Shown here in pieces: positions 54,456 to 61,873 of a stretch of DNA of 64,000 nucleotides. Origin of the DNA: Polaromonas sp. Its GTDB lineage: Bacteria > Pseudomonadota > Gammaproteobacteria > Burkholderiales > Burkholderiaceae_C. Each line of letters opens with the position of its first letter. Positions within the stretch are counted from its first letter, which is position 1. The position numbers and the translations under genes were made by a program. The notes under the pieces are model-generated. The model worked only from the letters and a program-made list of their open reading frames with translations. It was not told the origin of the DNA and made no database searches. Where the stretch lies: contig JAURWY010000028.1 in assembly GCA_030654695.1 (NCBI GenBank), forward strand, positions 1-64,000, given 5' to 3'.

Positions 54456-55787
54456 ATGAGCCAAACCCATCCCACCCGGCCGAGCTGGGGCCAAACCCTG
54501 CGCGTCTACCTAGAGCCGCCGACGCTGCGCATGTTGTTGCTGGGATTTTCGGCCGGCTTGCCCTTGCTGCTGGTCTTTGGAACGCTGAGTTTTTGGCTGA
54601 GGGAAGCCGGCATTGATCGCAGCACCATCGGCTACCTGAGCTGGATCGGGCTGGCTTATGGCTTCAAATGGGTCTGGGCGCCGCTGGTCGACCGGCTGCC
54701 GATTTTTTTGCTGACGCGCTGGCTGGGCCGACGCCGTAGCTGGTTGCTGCTGTCTCAAAGCGTCATCATGGCGGCTTTGATCGGGCTGGCCTTCACCGAC
54801 CCGCGACTGGCGCTGCTGCCGATGGTCTGGTGCGCGCTGGCCGTGGCGGTGGCATCGGCCACGCAAGACATTGCGCTGGACGCTTACCGCATTGAATCCG
54901 CCGATGTGCAGCGGCAAGCCGCGCTGGCGGCGTCCTACCAAACAGGTTACCGCATCGCCATGATCTGGGCGGGCGCTGGCGTGCTGTGGATAGCCGCACG
55001 CGCTGAAGTCGCCGGCGTCACAGGTTATCAACAAGACGCCTGGCAAACCGCTTACTTGGTGATGGCGGCATCGATGCTGCTGGGCATGGTGACGGTCTTG
55101 TTTTCGCCCGAGCCGGTCGCCGTCGTCATGCCGCGCGCACGCAACGCGACCGAGTGGCTGAAGGGTGCGCTGATCGAGCCCTTCGCTGATTTTTTAAAGC
55201 GCTACGGCAAACAGGCGGCCTTGATCTTGGCGCTGATTGCGGTCTACCGCATCAGCGACGTGGTGATGGGCATCATGGCCAATCCGTTTTATGTGGACAT
55301 GGGTTTCACCAAGGACGAAGTGGCGGCAGTGACCAAAGTCTTCGGCGTCATCATGACGCTGGTCGGTGCTTTTGTGGGCGGCCTGCTGGCCATGCGCTTC
55401 GGCGTGATGCGCGTGCTGATGCTGGGTGCCGTGCTCAGCGCCGCCAGCAACCTGCTGTTTGCTTGGCTCGCCACGCGCGGCCATGACGTGACCGCGCTGA
55501 TGCTGGTGATCTCGGCCGACAACCTCGCCAGCGGCATCGCCTCGGCGGCTTTCATCGCCTATTTGTCGGGTCTGACCAATGTCAATTACTCGGCCACCCA
55601 GTACGCCTTGTTCAGCTCCATGATGCTGCTGTTGCCGAAGTTTCTGGCCGGCTATTCAGGTGCCTTTGTCGACGCCTACAACTACCAGACTTTTTTCATT
55701 GGCACGGCGCTGCTCGGTGTGCCGGTGTTGCTGCTGGTCTGGCTGGCGTCCAAGCAAGCCACGCAGGCCGCAGCCTTGAAGCGCTGA
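54456..55787 (+). CDS. ampG: AmpG-like muropeptide permease (MFS)
   Basis: A 443-residue inner-membrane carrier with about twelve to fourteen helices. Family sequences are GFSAGLPLLLVFGTLSFWL, TIGYLSWIGLAYGFKWVWAP, the RLGRRRSWLL-like LGRRRSWLLLSQ and SATQDIALDAYRIE. AmpG imports GlcNAc-anhydroMurNAc muropeptides for wall recycling and controls AmpC beta-lactamase induction in bacteria that have it. No ampC is adjacent. The ATG at MSQTHPTRPSW is chosen; the long open frame upstream overlaps the divergent protease gene. Confidence 0.87.
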   Translation: MSQTHPTRPSWGQTLRVYLEPPTLRMLLLGFSAGLPLLLVFGTLSFWLREAGIDRSTIGYLSWIGLAYGFKWVWAPLVDRLPIFLLTRWLGRRRSWLLLSQSVIMAALIGLAFTDPRLALLPMVWCALAVAVASATQDIALDAYRIESADVQRQAALAASYQTGYRIAMIWAGAGVLWIAARAEVAGVTGYQQDAWQTAYLVMAASMLLGMVTVLFSPEPVAVVMPRARNATEWLKGALIEPFADFLKRYGKQAALILALIAVYRISDVVMGIMANPFYVDMGFTKDEVAAVTKVFGVIMTLVGAFVGGLLAMRFGVMRVLMLGAVLSAASNLLFAWLATRGHDVTALMLVISADNLASGIASAAFIAYLSGLTNVNYSATQYALFSSMMLLLPKFLAGYSGAFVDAYNYQTFFIGTALLGVPVLLLVWLASKQATQAAALKR

Positions 55788-55810
55788 GGCGCAGGGACGC
55801 TGCAGCGAGA

Positions 55811-55826
55811 TTTACCGCATCTTTAC
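55811..55826 (+). promoter_or_regulatory. TTTAC-N6-TTTAC direct repeat upstream of the two-component genes
   Basis: Two TTTAC half-sites with 11-bp spacing lie about 75-90 bp upstream of the response regulator start. Direct half-sites one helical turn apart are the hallmark of OmpR-family binding. This suggests autoregulation by the downstream regulator. No footprint is implied. Confidence 0.45.
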
Positions 55827-55843
55827 GACGGCTTCAAGCCGTC
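55827..55843 (+). terminator. Hairpin after ampG
   Basis: GACGGCTT and AAGCCGTC form an 8-bp stem with one central base, 40 bp after the ampG stop, followed by TTGCC. It may be a weak terminator of ampG. It directly adjoins the TTTAC repeat, so it could also be part of the regulator's binding region. Confidence 0.4.
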
Positions 55844-55901
55844 TTGCCGGGGTAGGTTCAAGATGTACCCTTCCCTTCACCCTAGATCGAGACCCCCGCC
55901 C

Positions 55902-56627
55902 ATGACGCAGCAACTCTTGATGATTGAAGACGACAACCGTCTCGCCGCCATGGTGGGTGACTACCTGCGCCAGTCGGGTTACGGCTTCACGCATGCAGCC
56001 GATGGCAACAGTGGCTTAGCAGCACTCGACAACAGCGAACCCGACCTGGTCATCCTCGATTTGATGCTGCCCGACATGGACGGTCTTGAGGTCTGCAGAC
56101 GCATCAAAAGCCGCAGCGTCAACGGCGACAAAGCCAGCGTGGCGGTGCTGATGCTGACCGCCAAGGGCGACCCGATGGACCGCATCATCGGCCTCGAAAT
56201 AGGCGCTGACGACTATTTGCCGAAACCCTTTGAGCCGCGCGAATTGCTGGCCCGCATCCGCGCCGTGTTGCGCCGCAGCGGTGAAGCCAGTCCGGCCAAC
56301 AACACCGGCAGCACGCACAAAGTCATGAACTTCGGCTCGCTTGAAATCGACCGCGATGCGCGTCTTGTGACTGTTGCCGGTGTGGCCCGCGAACTCACCT
56401 CGTACCAGTTTGACTTGCTGGTGGCGATGGCCGAACGCGCTGGCCGCGTGCTCAGCCGCGACCAGATCATGGAAGCCGTGCGCGGCCGTGAACTCGAAGC
56501 CTTTGACCGTTCGATTGATGTGCACATGGGCCGCATTCGCAGCGCCATTGAGGCCGACGCCAAAGACCCGAAGCGCATCTTGACGGTGCGCGGTGTCGGC
56601 TACGTGTTTGCTCGGCAACAAGACTGA
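55902..56627 (+). CDS. OmpR-family response regulator
   Basis: A 241-residue DNA-binding regulator. The receiver domain has the acidic pair in LMIEDDNRL, the phosphorylated Asp in VILDLMLPDMDG (near residue 54), the switch Thr/Ser in LMLTAKGD and the Lys in YLPKPFEPRELLARI. The OmpR-type winged helix follows from ~135, with TSYQFDLLVAMAERAGRVLS and the recognition-helix region DRSIDVHMGRIRSAIE, ending TVRGVGYVFA. It is followed 10 bp later by its sensor kinase gene. The stimulus is unknown. Confidence 0.92.
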   Translation: MTQQLLMIEDDNRLAAMVGDYLRQSGYGFTHAADGNSGLAALDNSEPDLVILDLMLPDMDGLEVCRRIKSRSVNGDKASVAVLMLTAKGDPMDRIIGLEIGADDYLPKPFEPRELLARIRAVLRRSGEASPANNTGSTHKVMNFGSLEIDRDARLVTVAGVARELTSYQFDLLVAMAERAGRVLSRDQIMEAVRGRELEAFDRSIDVHMGRIRSAIEADAKDPKRILTVRGVGYVFARQQD

Positions 56628-56637
56628 GGGGCTGCTG

Positions 56638-57870
56638 ATGTGGTCCCGCTTCACCTCGCATTTGTACGTTCGCATCTGGTTGGCCGTGGTGCTGACCGTG
56701 GCGGTGCTGACCTTGTCTGTCGGCTGGGCTTGGCGCATGTCGACCGACGTGCCCTTGCCGATTCGTGAGATCGTCATTCGAAACCAAGCCGGCCAAGTGA
56801 TTGGCAGCGCGCAAACCAGTGCCGACCGACGCCGTGGCCAAGACCTGAATTTTGAAGTCGTGACCACGGGCGGGCAGACGCTGGAAGTCCACCTGCCAAG
56901 ACCACAACGACCGCCCGGCAGCAACCCGTGGATGCGGCCGCCTTTTGGTTTTTTCTGGACTCTCGCTCTGGTTGGTTTGGCGGTGGCCTTGGCCGCCTAC
57001 CCGATCATCCGGCGGCTGACCTTGCGGCTCGAAGCCTTGCAACGCGGTGTAGAGCGCTGGGGCAGCGGCGACTTGTCGGCGCGCGTGCCAGTGCAGGGCA
57101 AAGACGAGGTGGCTTTTTTGGCTGAACGCTTCAACACGGCGGCAGAGCGCATCGAAACGCTGGTGGAATCGCAAAAAGCCCTGCTGAGCGCACACAAAAA
57201 CTTGCTGGCCAATGCCTCGCACGAATTACGCTCGCCATTGACACGAATACGCATGGGACTGGAGCTGATGAGCGCGGACATCACCTCGCCTCAACGCATG
57301 GAAATCTCCCGCAGCATCACCGAGCTAGACCAACTGATCGACGAAATTTTGCTGGCCAGCCGGCTCGACACCAAGCAGGCCGATGCCGAACCTTTTGAAA
57401 CGCTGGACCTGACCGGTTTAGCGGCGGAAGAATGCTCACGGGTGAAAGCTGAACTCACCGCAGAACTCGGGCATCAGGCCGACACTGACAACGCGCACAG
57501 CCTGCAACTGCGCGGCTCAACGCGGCTGCTACGTCGACTGCTGCGCAACCTGCTGGAAAACGCCAAACGCTACAGCGATGGCGACATCACGCTGGCCTTG
57601 TCGCAAGGCGGCAGCCCAGCCCAACCGACCGCCGTGATCCGCGTCAGCGACCACGGCCCGGGTGTGCCGGCAGACCAGCGTGAACGTATTTTTGAGCCGT
57701 TTTACCGGTTGCCCGGCGCGAGCGAACGCGACGGCGGTGTGGGCTTAGGACTGGCCTTGGTCAAGTCGATCGCCGAGCGCCATGGCGGCCATGTGCGCTG
57801 CGAAGACAACCCGGGCGGCGGCGCCTCGTTTGTGGTCGAGTTGCCGAGCCGACTCAGTGGTGCGGGCTGA
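56638..57870 (+). CDS. Sensor histidine kinase
   Basis: A 410-residue inner-membrane kinase. Two transmembrane helices (~10-30 and ~102-120) flank a short periplasmic loop of ~70 residues rich in Arg and Pro. A HAMP domain follows (RLTLRLEALQRGVERWGSGD), then HisKA with the phosphoacceptor in ANASHELRSPLTRIRMGLEL, then HATPase_c with N-box LLRNLLENAKRYS, G1 VSDHGPGVP and G2 GVGLGLALVKSI. The small periplasmic loop suggests it senses membrane or envelope conditions. Partner of the upstream regulator. Confidence 0.92.
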   Translation: MWSRFTSHLYVRIWLAVVLTVAVLTLSVGWAWRMSTDVPLPIREIVIRNQAGQVIGSAQTSADRRRGQDLNFEVVTTGGQTLEVHLPRPQRPPGSNPWMRPPFGFFWTLALVGLAVALAAYPIIRRLTLRLEALQRGVERWGSGDLSARVPVQGKDEVAFLAERFNTAAERIETLVESQKALLSAHKNLLANASHELRSPLTRIRMGLELMSADITSPQRMEISRSITELDQLIDEILLASRLDTKQADAEPFETLDLTGLAAEECSRVKAELTAELGHQADTDNAHSLQLRGSTRLLRRLLRNLLENAKRYSDGDITLALSQGGSPAQPTAVIRVSDHGPGVPADQRERIFEPFYRLPGASERDGGVGLGLALVKSIAERHGGHVRCEDNPGGGASFVVELPSRLSGAG

Positions 57871-58069
57871 AGTGCTCGCCGTCTTTGAGCTTGTACAAGG
57901 TGCTGCAATAAGGGCAGCGGGCTTGCCCGCTCTCAGCCAAACCTAAGTACACCTTGGGGTGGCTGCTCCACTGGCTCATGTTGGGATTCGGGCAGAAGAC
58001 GCCGCCCTGGCTGTTGAGTTCGCTGGCGCGGAGTTCAACCACGGCACCGGTTTTTTCAGTTTTGCTCAT
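57854..58069 (-). CDS. Small zinc-finger (CHCC) domain protein
   Basis: A 71-residue protein with C26 (VFCPNPN), H37 (SSHPKVYL), C52 and C55 (RCPYCSTLY), the zf-CHCC pattern also seen in the NDUFS6 complex I subunit. In Betaproteobacteria this short protein is often encoded beside ilvE, as here (10 bp gap). Its role is unknown. Its 3' end overlaps the convergent kinase gene by 17 bp. Confidence 0.85.
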   Translation of the reverse strand: MSKTEKTGAVVELRASELNSQGGVFCPNPNMSQWSSHPKVYLGLAESGQARCPYCSTLYKLKDGEHFSPHH

Positions 58070-58078
58070 GCTGTCGCC

Positions 58079-59029
58079 TTAAACGCGGCTCAGCCAGCTG
58101 GCGTATTTGGGGTTGCGACCGTTGACGATGTCAAAGAAAGCGGCTTGAATTTTTTCAGTGATCGGGCCGCGTGAACCGCTGCCGATCTCAATCCGGTCGA
58201 GCTCACGAATCGGCGTGACTTCAGCTGCGGTGCCGGAGAAAAATGCCTCGTCAGAAATGTAGATTTCGTCGCGGGTGATGGCTTTTTCTTTCAGCTCCAG
58301 TCCGAGGTCTTGGCAGATTGCAAATATCGTATTGCGGGTGATGCCGTTCAAGGCGCCAGCACTGGAGTCAGGCGTGTAGACCACGCCCTTGCGAACGATG
58401 AACAGGTTTTCGCCAGCGCCTTCAGAGGCAAAGCCTTGCGGGTCGAGCAGCAGCGCTTCGTCGTAACCTTCGTCGGTGGCTTCCATGTTGGCCAGAATCG
58501 AGTTGGTGTAGTTGCTCACCGCCTTGGCGTGAATCATGGTGATGTTGACGTGGTGGCGCGTGAAGCTCGAGGTCTTGACGCGGATGCCGCGCTTCAGGCC
58601 GTCTTCGCCGAGGTAGGCGCCCCAAGTCCAAGCGGCCACCATCGCGTGAATGGTGTTGCCCTTGGGGCTGACGCCTAGCTTTTCAGAACCGATCCAAGTC
58701 AGCGGGCGAATGTAGCCGCTTTCCAATTTGTTCTCGCGCACCACAGCGAGCTGGGCATCCATCAATTGTCGCTGCGTGAAGGGAATCTTCATGCGCAAAA
58801 TTTTGGCGCTGTTGAAAAAGCGCTCGGTGTGCTCTTCGAGCCGGAAAATCGCGGTGCCACCATCGGGCATTTTGTAGGCGCGAACACCCTCAAAAGCGCC
58901 GCAGCCGTAATGCAAGGTGTGGCTCAGCACATGGATCTTGGCGTCGCGCCAGTTGACCATCTGGCCGTCCATCCAGATCTTGCCGTCGCGGTCTTCCATG
59001 GAGGGTGCTGGTGCGGTTGCTGCGGACAT
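58079..59029 (-). CDS. ilvE: Branched-chain amino acid aminotransferase
   Basis: A PLP enzyme catalysing the last step of valine, leucine and isoleucine synthesis and the first of their breakdown. 316 residues. The lysine that binds PLP is K169 in HAKAVSNYTNS. LHYGCGAFEGVRAYK, YIRPLTWIGSEKLGV, SEGAGENLFIVRKG and FFSGTAAEVTPI are typical of fold-type IV class enzymes of this group. A good AAGGATC site precedes the chosen ATG; a 17-codon upstream extension is rejected. Confidence 0.95.
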   Translation of the reverse strand: MSAATAPAPSMEDRDGKIWMDGQMVNWRDAKIHVLSHTLHYGCGAFEGVRAYKMPDGGTAIFRLEEHTERFFNSAKILRMKIPFTQRQLMDAQLAVVRENKLESGYIRPLTWIGSEKLGVSPKGNTIHAMVAAWTWGAYLGEDGLKRGIRVKTSSFTRHHVNITMIHAKAVSNYTNSILANMEATDEGYDEALLLDPQGFASEGAGENLFIVRKGVVYTPDSSAGALNGITRNTIFAICQDLGLELKEKAITRDEIYISDEAFFSGTAAEVTPIRELDRIEIGSGSRGPITEKIQAAFFDIVNGRNPKYASWLSRV

Positions 59030-59111
59030 GTGCTGATCCTTTTTTGTCTCAAATAAAAACAGGGATGGGTTCAGCGCCACTCGGCGGCGGCAAACCCCTA
59101 AAGGTCAGATT

Positions 59112-59561
59112 TTAAGGGGCTGGCGATGGGTTTCCAGCGCTCGGGCCAGAATCGTCAGAATCGACCGTGTTGACGCTGGGCCGCGTCAGACTGTAACTGG
59201 CCAGTTTGCCATTGACAAACGTGCAGTCCACATAAGAAGCCGAGCTGTCCGTCCAGCGAAAAATTTCTGGCTGCGCGTCTTTCGGGCTGCGCAATTCACC
59301 CAGTGCCCGGGTCATAGCGATCACGTGCATCAAGCTGGCTTTTGGTTTCAGCTTGGCGTTGAGCATGACGGCACTGTCAACATAGCCCACCGGCCGGCCC
59401 GTGGCGCGTTTGAGAACCTGCATCATCCGCGTGAAATGCAGCAGCATCCACATGACCAGCACGCTGACCACCACCACCACACCGGGCCAACCATAGGAAA
59501 AGTAGGCCGCCACGAGCAGTGCCACGATAGCGGCCGGAATCAGGAATTTTTGAAAGTTCAT
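59112..59561 (-). CDS. Conserved membrane protein of unknown function
   Basis: A 149-residue protein with two close N-terminal hydrophobic segments (FLIPAAIVALLVAAYFSYGW and VVVVVSVLVMWMLLHF) and a soluble part with RMMQVLKRATGRPVGYVDSA, LKPKASLMHVIAMTRALGE and WTDSSASYVDCTFVNGKLAS. I do not recognise a named family, though the composition is that of conserved Burkholderiales membrane proteins. Start at the ATG with AAGG upstream. Separated from ilvE by 82 bp. Confidence 0.72.
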   Translation of the reverse strand: MNFQKFLIPAAIVALLVAAYFSYGWPGVVVVVSVLVMWMLLHFTRMMQVLKRATGRPVGYVDSAVMLNAKLKPKASLMHVIAMTRALGELRSPKDAQPEIFRWTDSSASYVDCTFVNGKLASYSLTRPSVNTVDSDDSGPSAGNPSPAP

Positions 59562-59627
59562 GGCCTTATTTTCGCAGCACTCGCACAACGCCCTTTGTGG
59601 AGAGTGCGTACGGGCTTTGGCGCTGGC

Positions 59628-60422
59628 TCACTTGACGAGTTCGCGGACCTTTTTGCGCAAGGCCTTTTCGAGCCGCTGATCGGCAGTCCAGTCTTGGTGA
59701 ATGGCGCGTGTCACCGAGAACGCCATCAGCAACAGCACCAGCGAAAAGGGCAACGCGAACACAATGGTGGCGGTCTGCATCGCCTTCAATCCGCCGGCCA
59801 GCACACCCCACATCACTTTGACGCGATTTGGCGGGTTCGGATTGCCACCGACATCACCGCCCCCATGGGCAGCGCACTGAACAAGGCAAACATGGCGGTA
59901 GACACATCGGCCTTGACGGCGGCCGCGACCAGAACAGCCTGAAAAATTTCCATGTAAAGGGCCGCACCGCCAAAAATCGAGAACCACACGCAACCCACCA
60001 ACGTCGGCGCCAACACGGTGCCAACGATGAATTGGCGGCATGGCAATATTGGCGGCTTCGGGTGTGCCCGGGGCCACGCCGGGCGGTGAATTCACATAGT
60101 GCGACACCGGTTCGGCTACACCCCAAAAGACCAAGCCAATGCCCATGCCGGCGGCAAACAACATGGAAAACCAAGCGCCGACCGAGAACTCGGGTTCATC
60201 GTCTTCGTCGCCCAGCTTGAGCTCGCCATAGCGACTGACCGCCAGAAAGACGGCCAACACCACCAAGCCCCACACCACCCACAGGTAAAACCAGCCGAAA
60301 TTGTGCGTGATGCTGACCAGCAGGTCACCAAAAACCCTGTCCAGACTGGCCGGGGACAACAGCCCCCAAAGTACAACGGCGACGATCAGGCCAGCCGAAA
60401 AAATAAATTGTGTTGATACCAT
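59628..60422 (-). pseudogene. Decayed BCCT transporter gene
   Basis: The first ~145 codons read as a normal BCCT N-terminus (EFSVGAWFSMLFAAGMGIGL, VFWGVAEPVSHYV). The family sequence then stops after EAANIAM and is rejoined in another frame at RQFIVGTVLAPTLVGCVWFS, IFGGAALYMEIF, which normally lies about 200 residues further on. It returns to the first frame near NRVKVMWGVL and AGGLKAMQTATI, a segment from the C-terminal part. So at least two large internal deletions and frame changes have removed about half the gene. The stretch in between, as read in the first frame, has no family resemblance. An intact BCCT gene is present 27 kb away. Confidence 0.85.
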
Positions 60423-60449
60423 CCTCTTAATTTAAGGAGGAGTAACCCT

Positions 60450-61838
60450 TTATTCCAGGCTGCGCACCAAACTAAGGGCTTCTTCAATGCGCTCAACCGC
60501 GTGGATTGTCAAGCCTTCGAACGACTTGTCACTCTTTTTCGGCGCATTCGCCTTAGGCACGATGGCTACGCTGAAGCCGAGCTTGGCGGCTTCCTTCAAA
60601 CGCTCTTGGCCGCGCGGTGCCGGCCGCACTTCACCCGCCAGCCCGACCTCGCCAAAGGCGATGAAACCTTTGGGCAACGCTTTGCCGCGCAAGCTGGAAG
60701 CGATCGCCAGCATGACGGCCAAGTCGGCCGCCGGTTCGCTGATGCGCACGCCGCCCACCGCGTTAACAAAGACGTCTTGGTCCATGCAGGCGACGCCGGC
60801 GTGACGGTGCAGCACCGCCAGCAACATGGCCAGGCGGTCACGGTCGAGGCCCACCGACAAGCGTCGCGGGCTCGGGCCGCCGCTGTCGACCAAGGCCTGA
60901 ATTTCAACCAACAAGGGCCGCGTGCCTTCGAGCGTGACCATGACGCAGCTGCCCGGCACCGGCTCGGAGTGCTGGCTCAAAAAGATGGCGCTCGGGTTGC
61001 TGACGCCCTTCAGGCCTTTTTCGGTCATGGCGAAAACGCCGATTTCATTGACCGCACCAAAGCGGTTTTTGATGGCGCGCACCAGCCGAAAACTCGAATG
61101 CGTATCGCCTTCAAAGTACAGCACGGTGTCGACCATGTGCTCCAACACGCGCGGGCCGGCCAAGGCGCCTTCTTTGGTGACGTGGCCGACCAACACGATG
61201 CAAACGCCGCTGGCTTTGGCCGCGCGCGTCAGGTGCGCAGCGCATTCGCGCACCTGCGCCACCGAGCCGGGGGCCGAGGTGAGTTGGTCTGAATAGACCG
61301 TCTGGATCGAGTCAATGACAGCGATGGTGGGCCGAATGTGGTCCAGCGTGGCGAGAATTTTTTCAAGCTGAATTTCCGCCAGCACCTGCACCTGTGAGCC
61401 CTCCAGCCCGAGGCGGCGTGAGCGCAAGGCAATCTGCGCACCGCTTTCTTCACCCGTCACGTACAAAGTATGCTGGCCAGCGCGCTGCAGCGAGTCCAAC
61501 GCCTGCAGCAGCAAGGTCGATTTACCAATGCCCGGGTCGCCGCCAATCAGCACCACACCGCCTTCGACGATGCCGCCGCCCAGTACGCGGTCGAGTTCTT
61601 CGTGACCCGTGGGCGTGCGCGACATGTCGGTGGCGTCGATGTCGGACAGCGTGGTGACTTCCGACGCCTTGGCCAGTGACTGGAACTGGCTGCTGTAGCG
61701 ATTCTTGACCGGCGCATGGCTTTCAGCGATGGATTCGACCAGTGTGTTCCAAGCATTGCAGTGCGGGCATTTGCCGAGCCACTTAGGGCTGATGCCGCCA
61801 CAGTCGTTGCAGGTATAAATCGTTTTGTCTTTGGCCAT
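60450..61838 (-). CDS. radA: DNA repair protein RadA
   Basis: A RecA-like helicase that processes recombination branches. The 462-residue product has a zinc finger with C10, C13, C24 and C27, Walker A GGDPGIGKST (99-108), the RadA-specific KNRFGAVNEIG motif near residue 260 and a C-terminal Lon-like domain with FVNAVGGVRISEPAADLAV and GEVGLAGEVRPAP. The ATG start gives the canonical N-terminus. Located 27 bp upstream of the BCCT pseudogene. Confidence 0.96.
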   Translation of the reverse strand: MAKDKTIYTCNDCGGISPKWLGKCPHCNAWNTLVESIAESHAPVKNRYSSQFQSLAKASEVTTLSDIDATDMSRTPTGHEELDRVLGGGIVEGGVVLIGGDPGIGKSTLLLQALDSLQRAGQHTLYVTGEESGAQIALRSRRLGLEGSQVQVLAEIQLEKILATLDHIRPTIAVIDSIQTVYSDQLTSAPGSVAQVRECAAHLTRAAKASGVCIVLVGHVTKEGALAGPRVLEHMVDTVLYFEGDTHSSFRLVRAIKNRFGAVNEIGVFAMTEKGLKGVSNPSAIFLSQHSEPVPGSCVMVTLEGTRPLLVEIQALVDSGGPSPRRLSVGLDRDRLAMLLAVLHRHAGVACMDQDVFVNAVGGVRISEPAADLAVMLAIASSLRGKALPKGFIAFGEVGLAGEVRPAPRGQERLKEAAKLGFSVAIVPKANAPKKSDKSFEGLTIHAVERIEEALSLVRSLE

Positions 61839-61873
61839 GTCGCTAGTGTAGGCAGCCGCGCACCCTACCCGCT

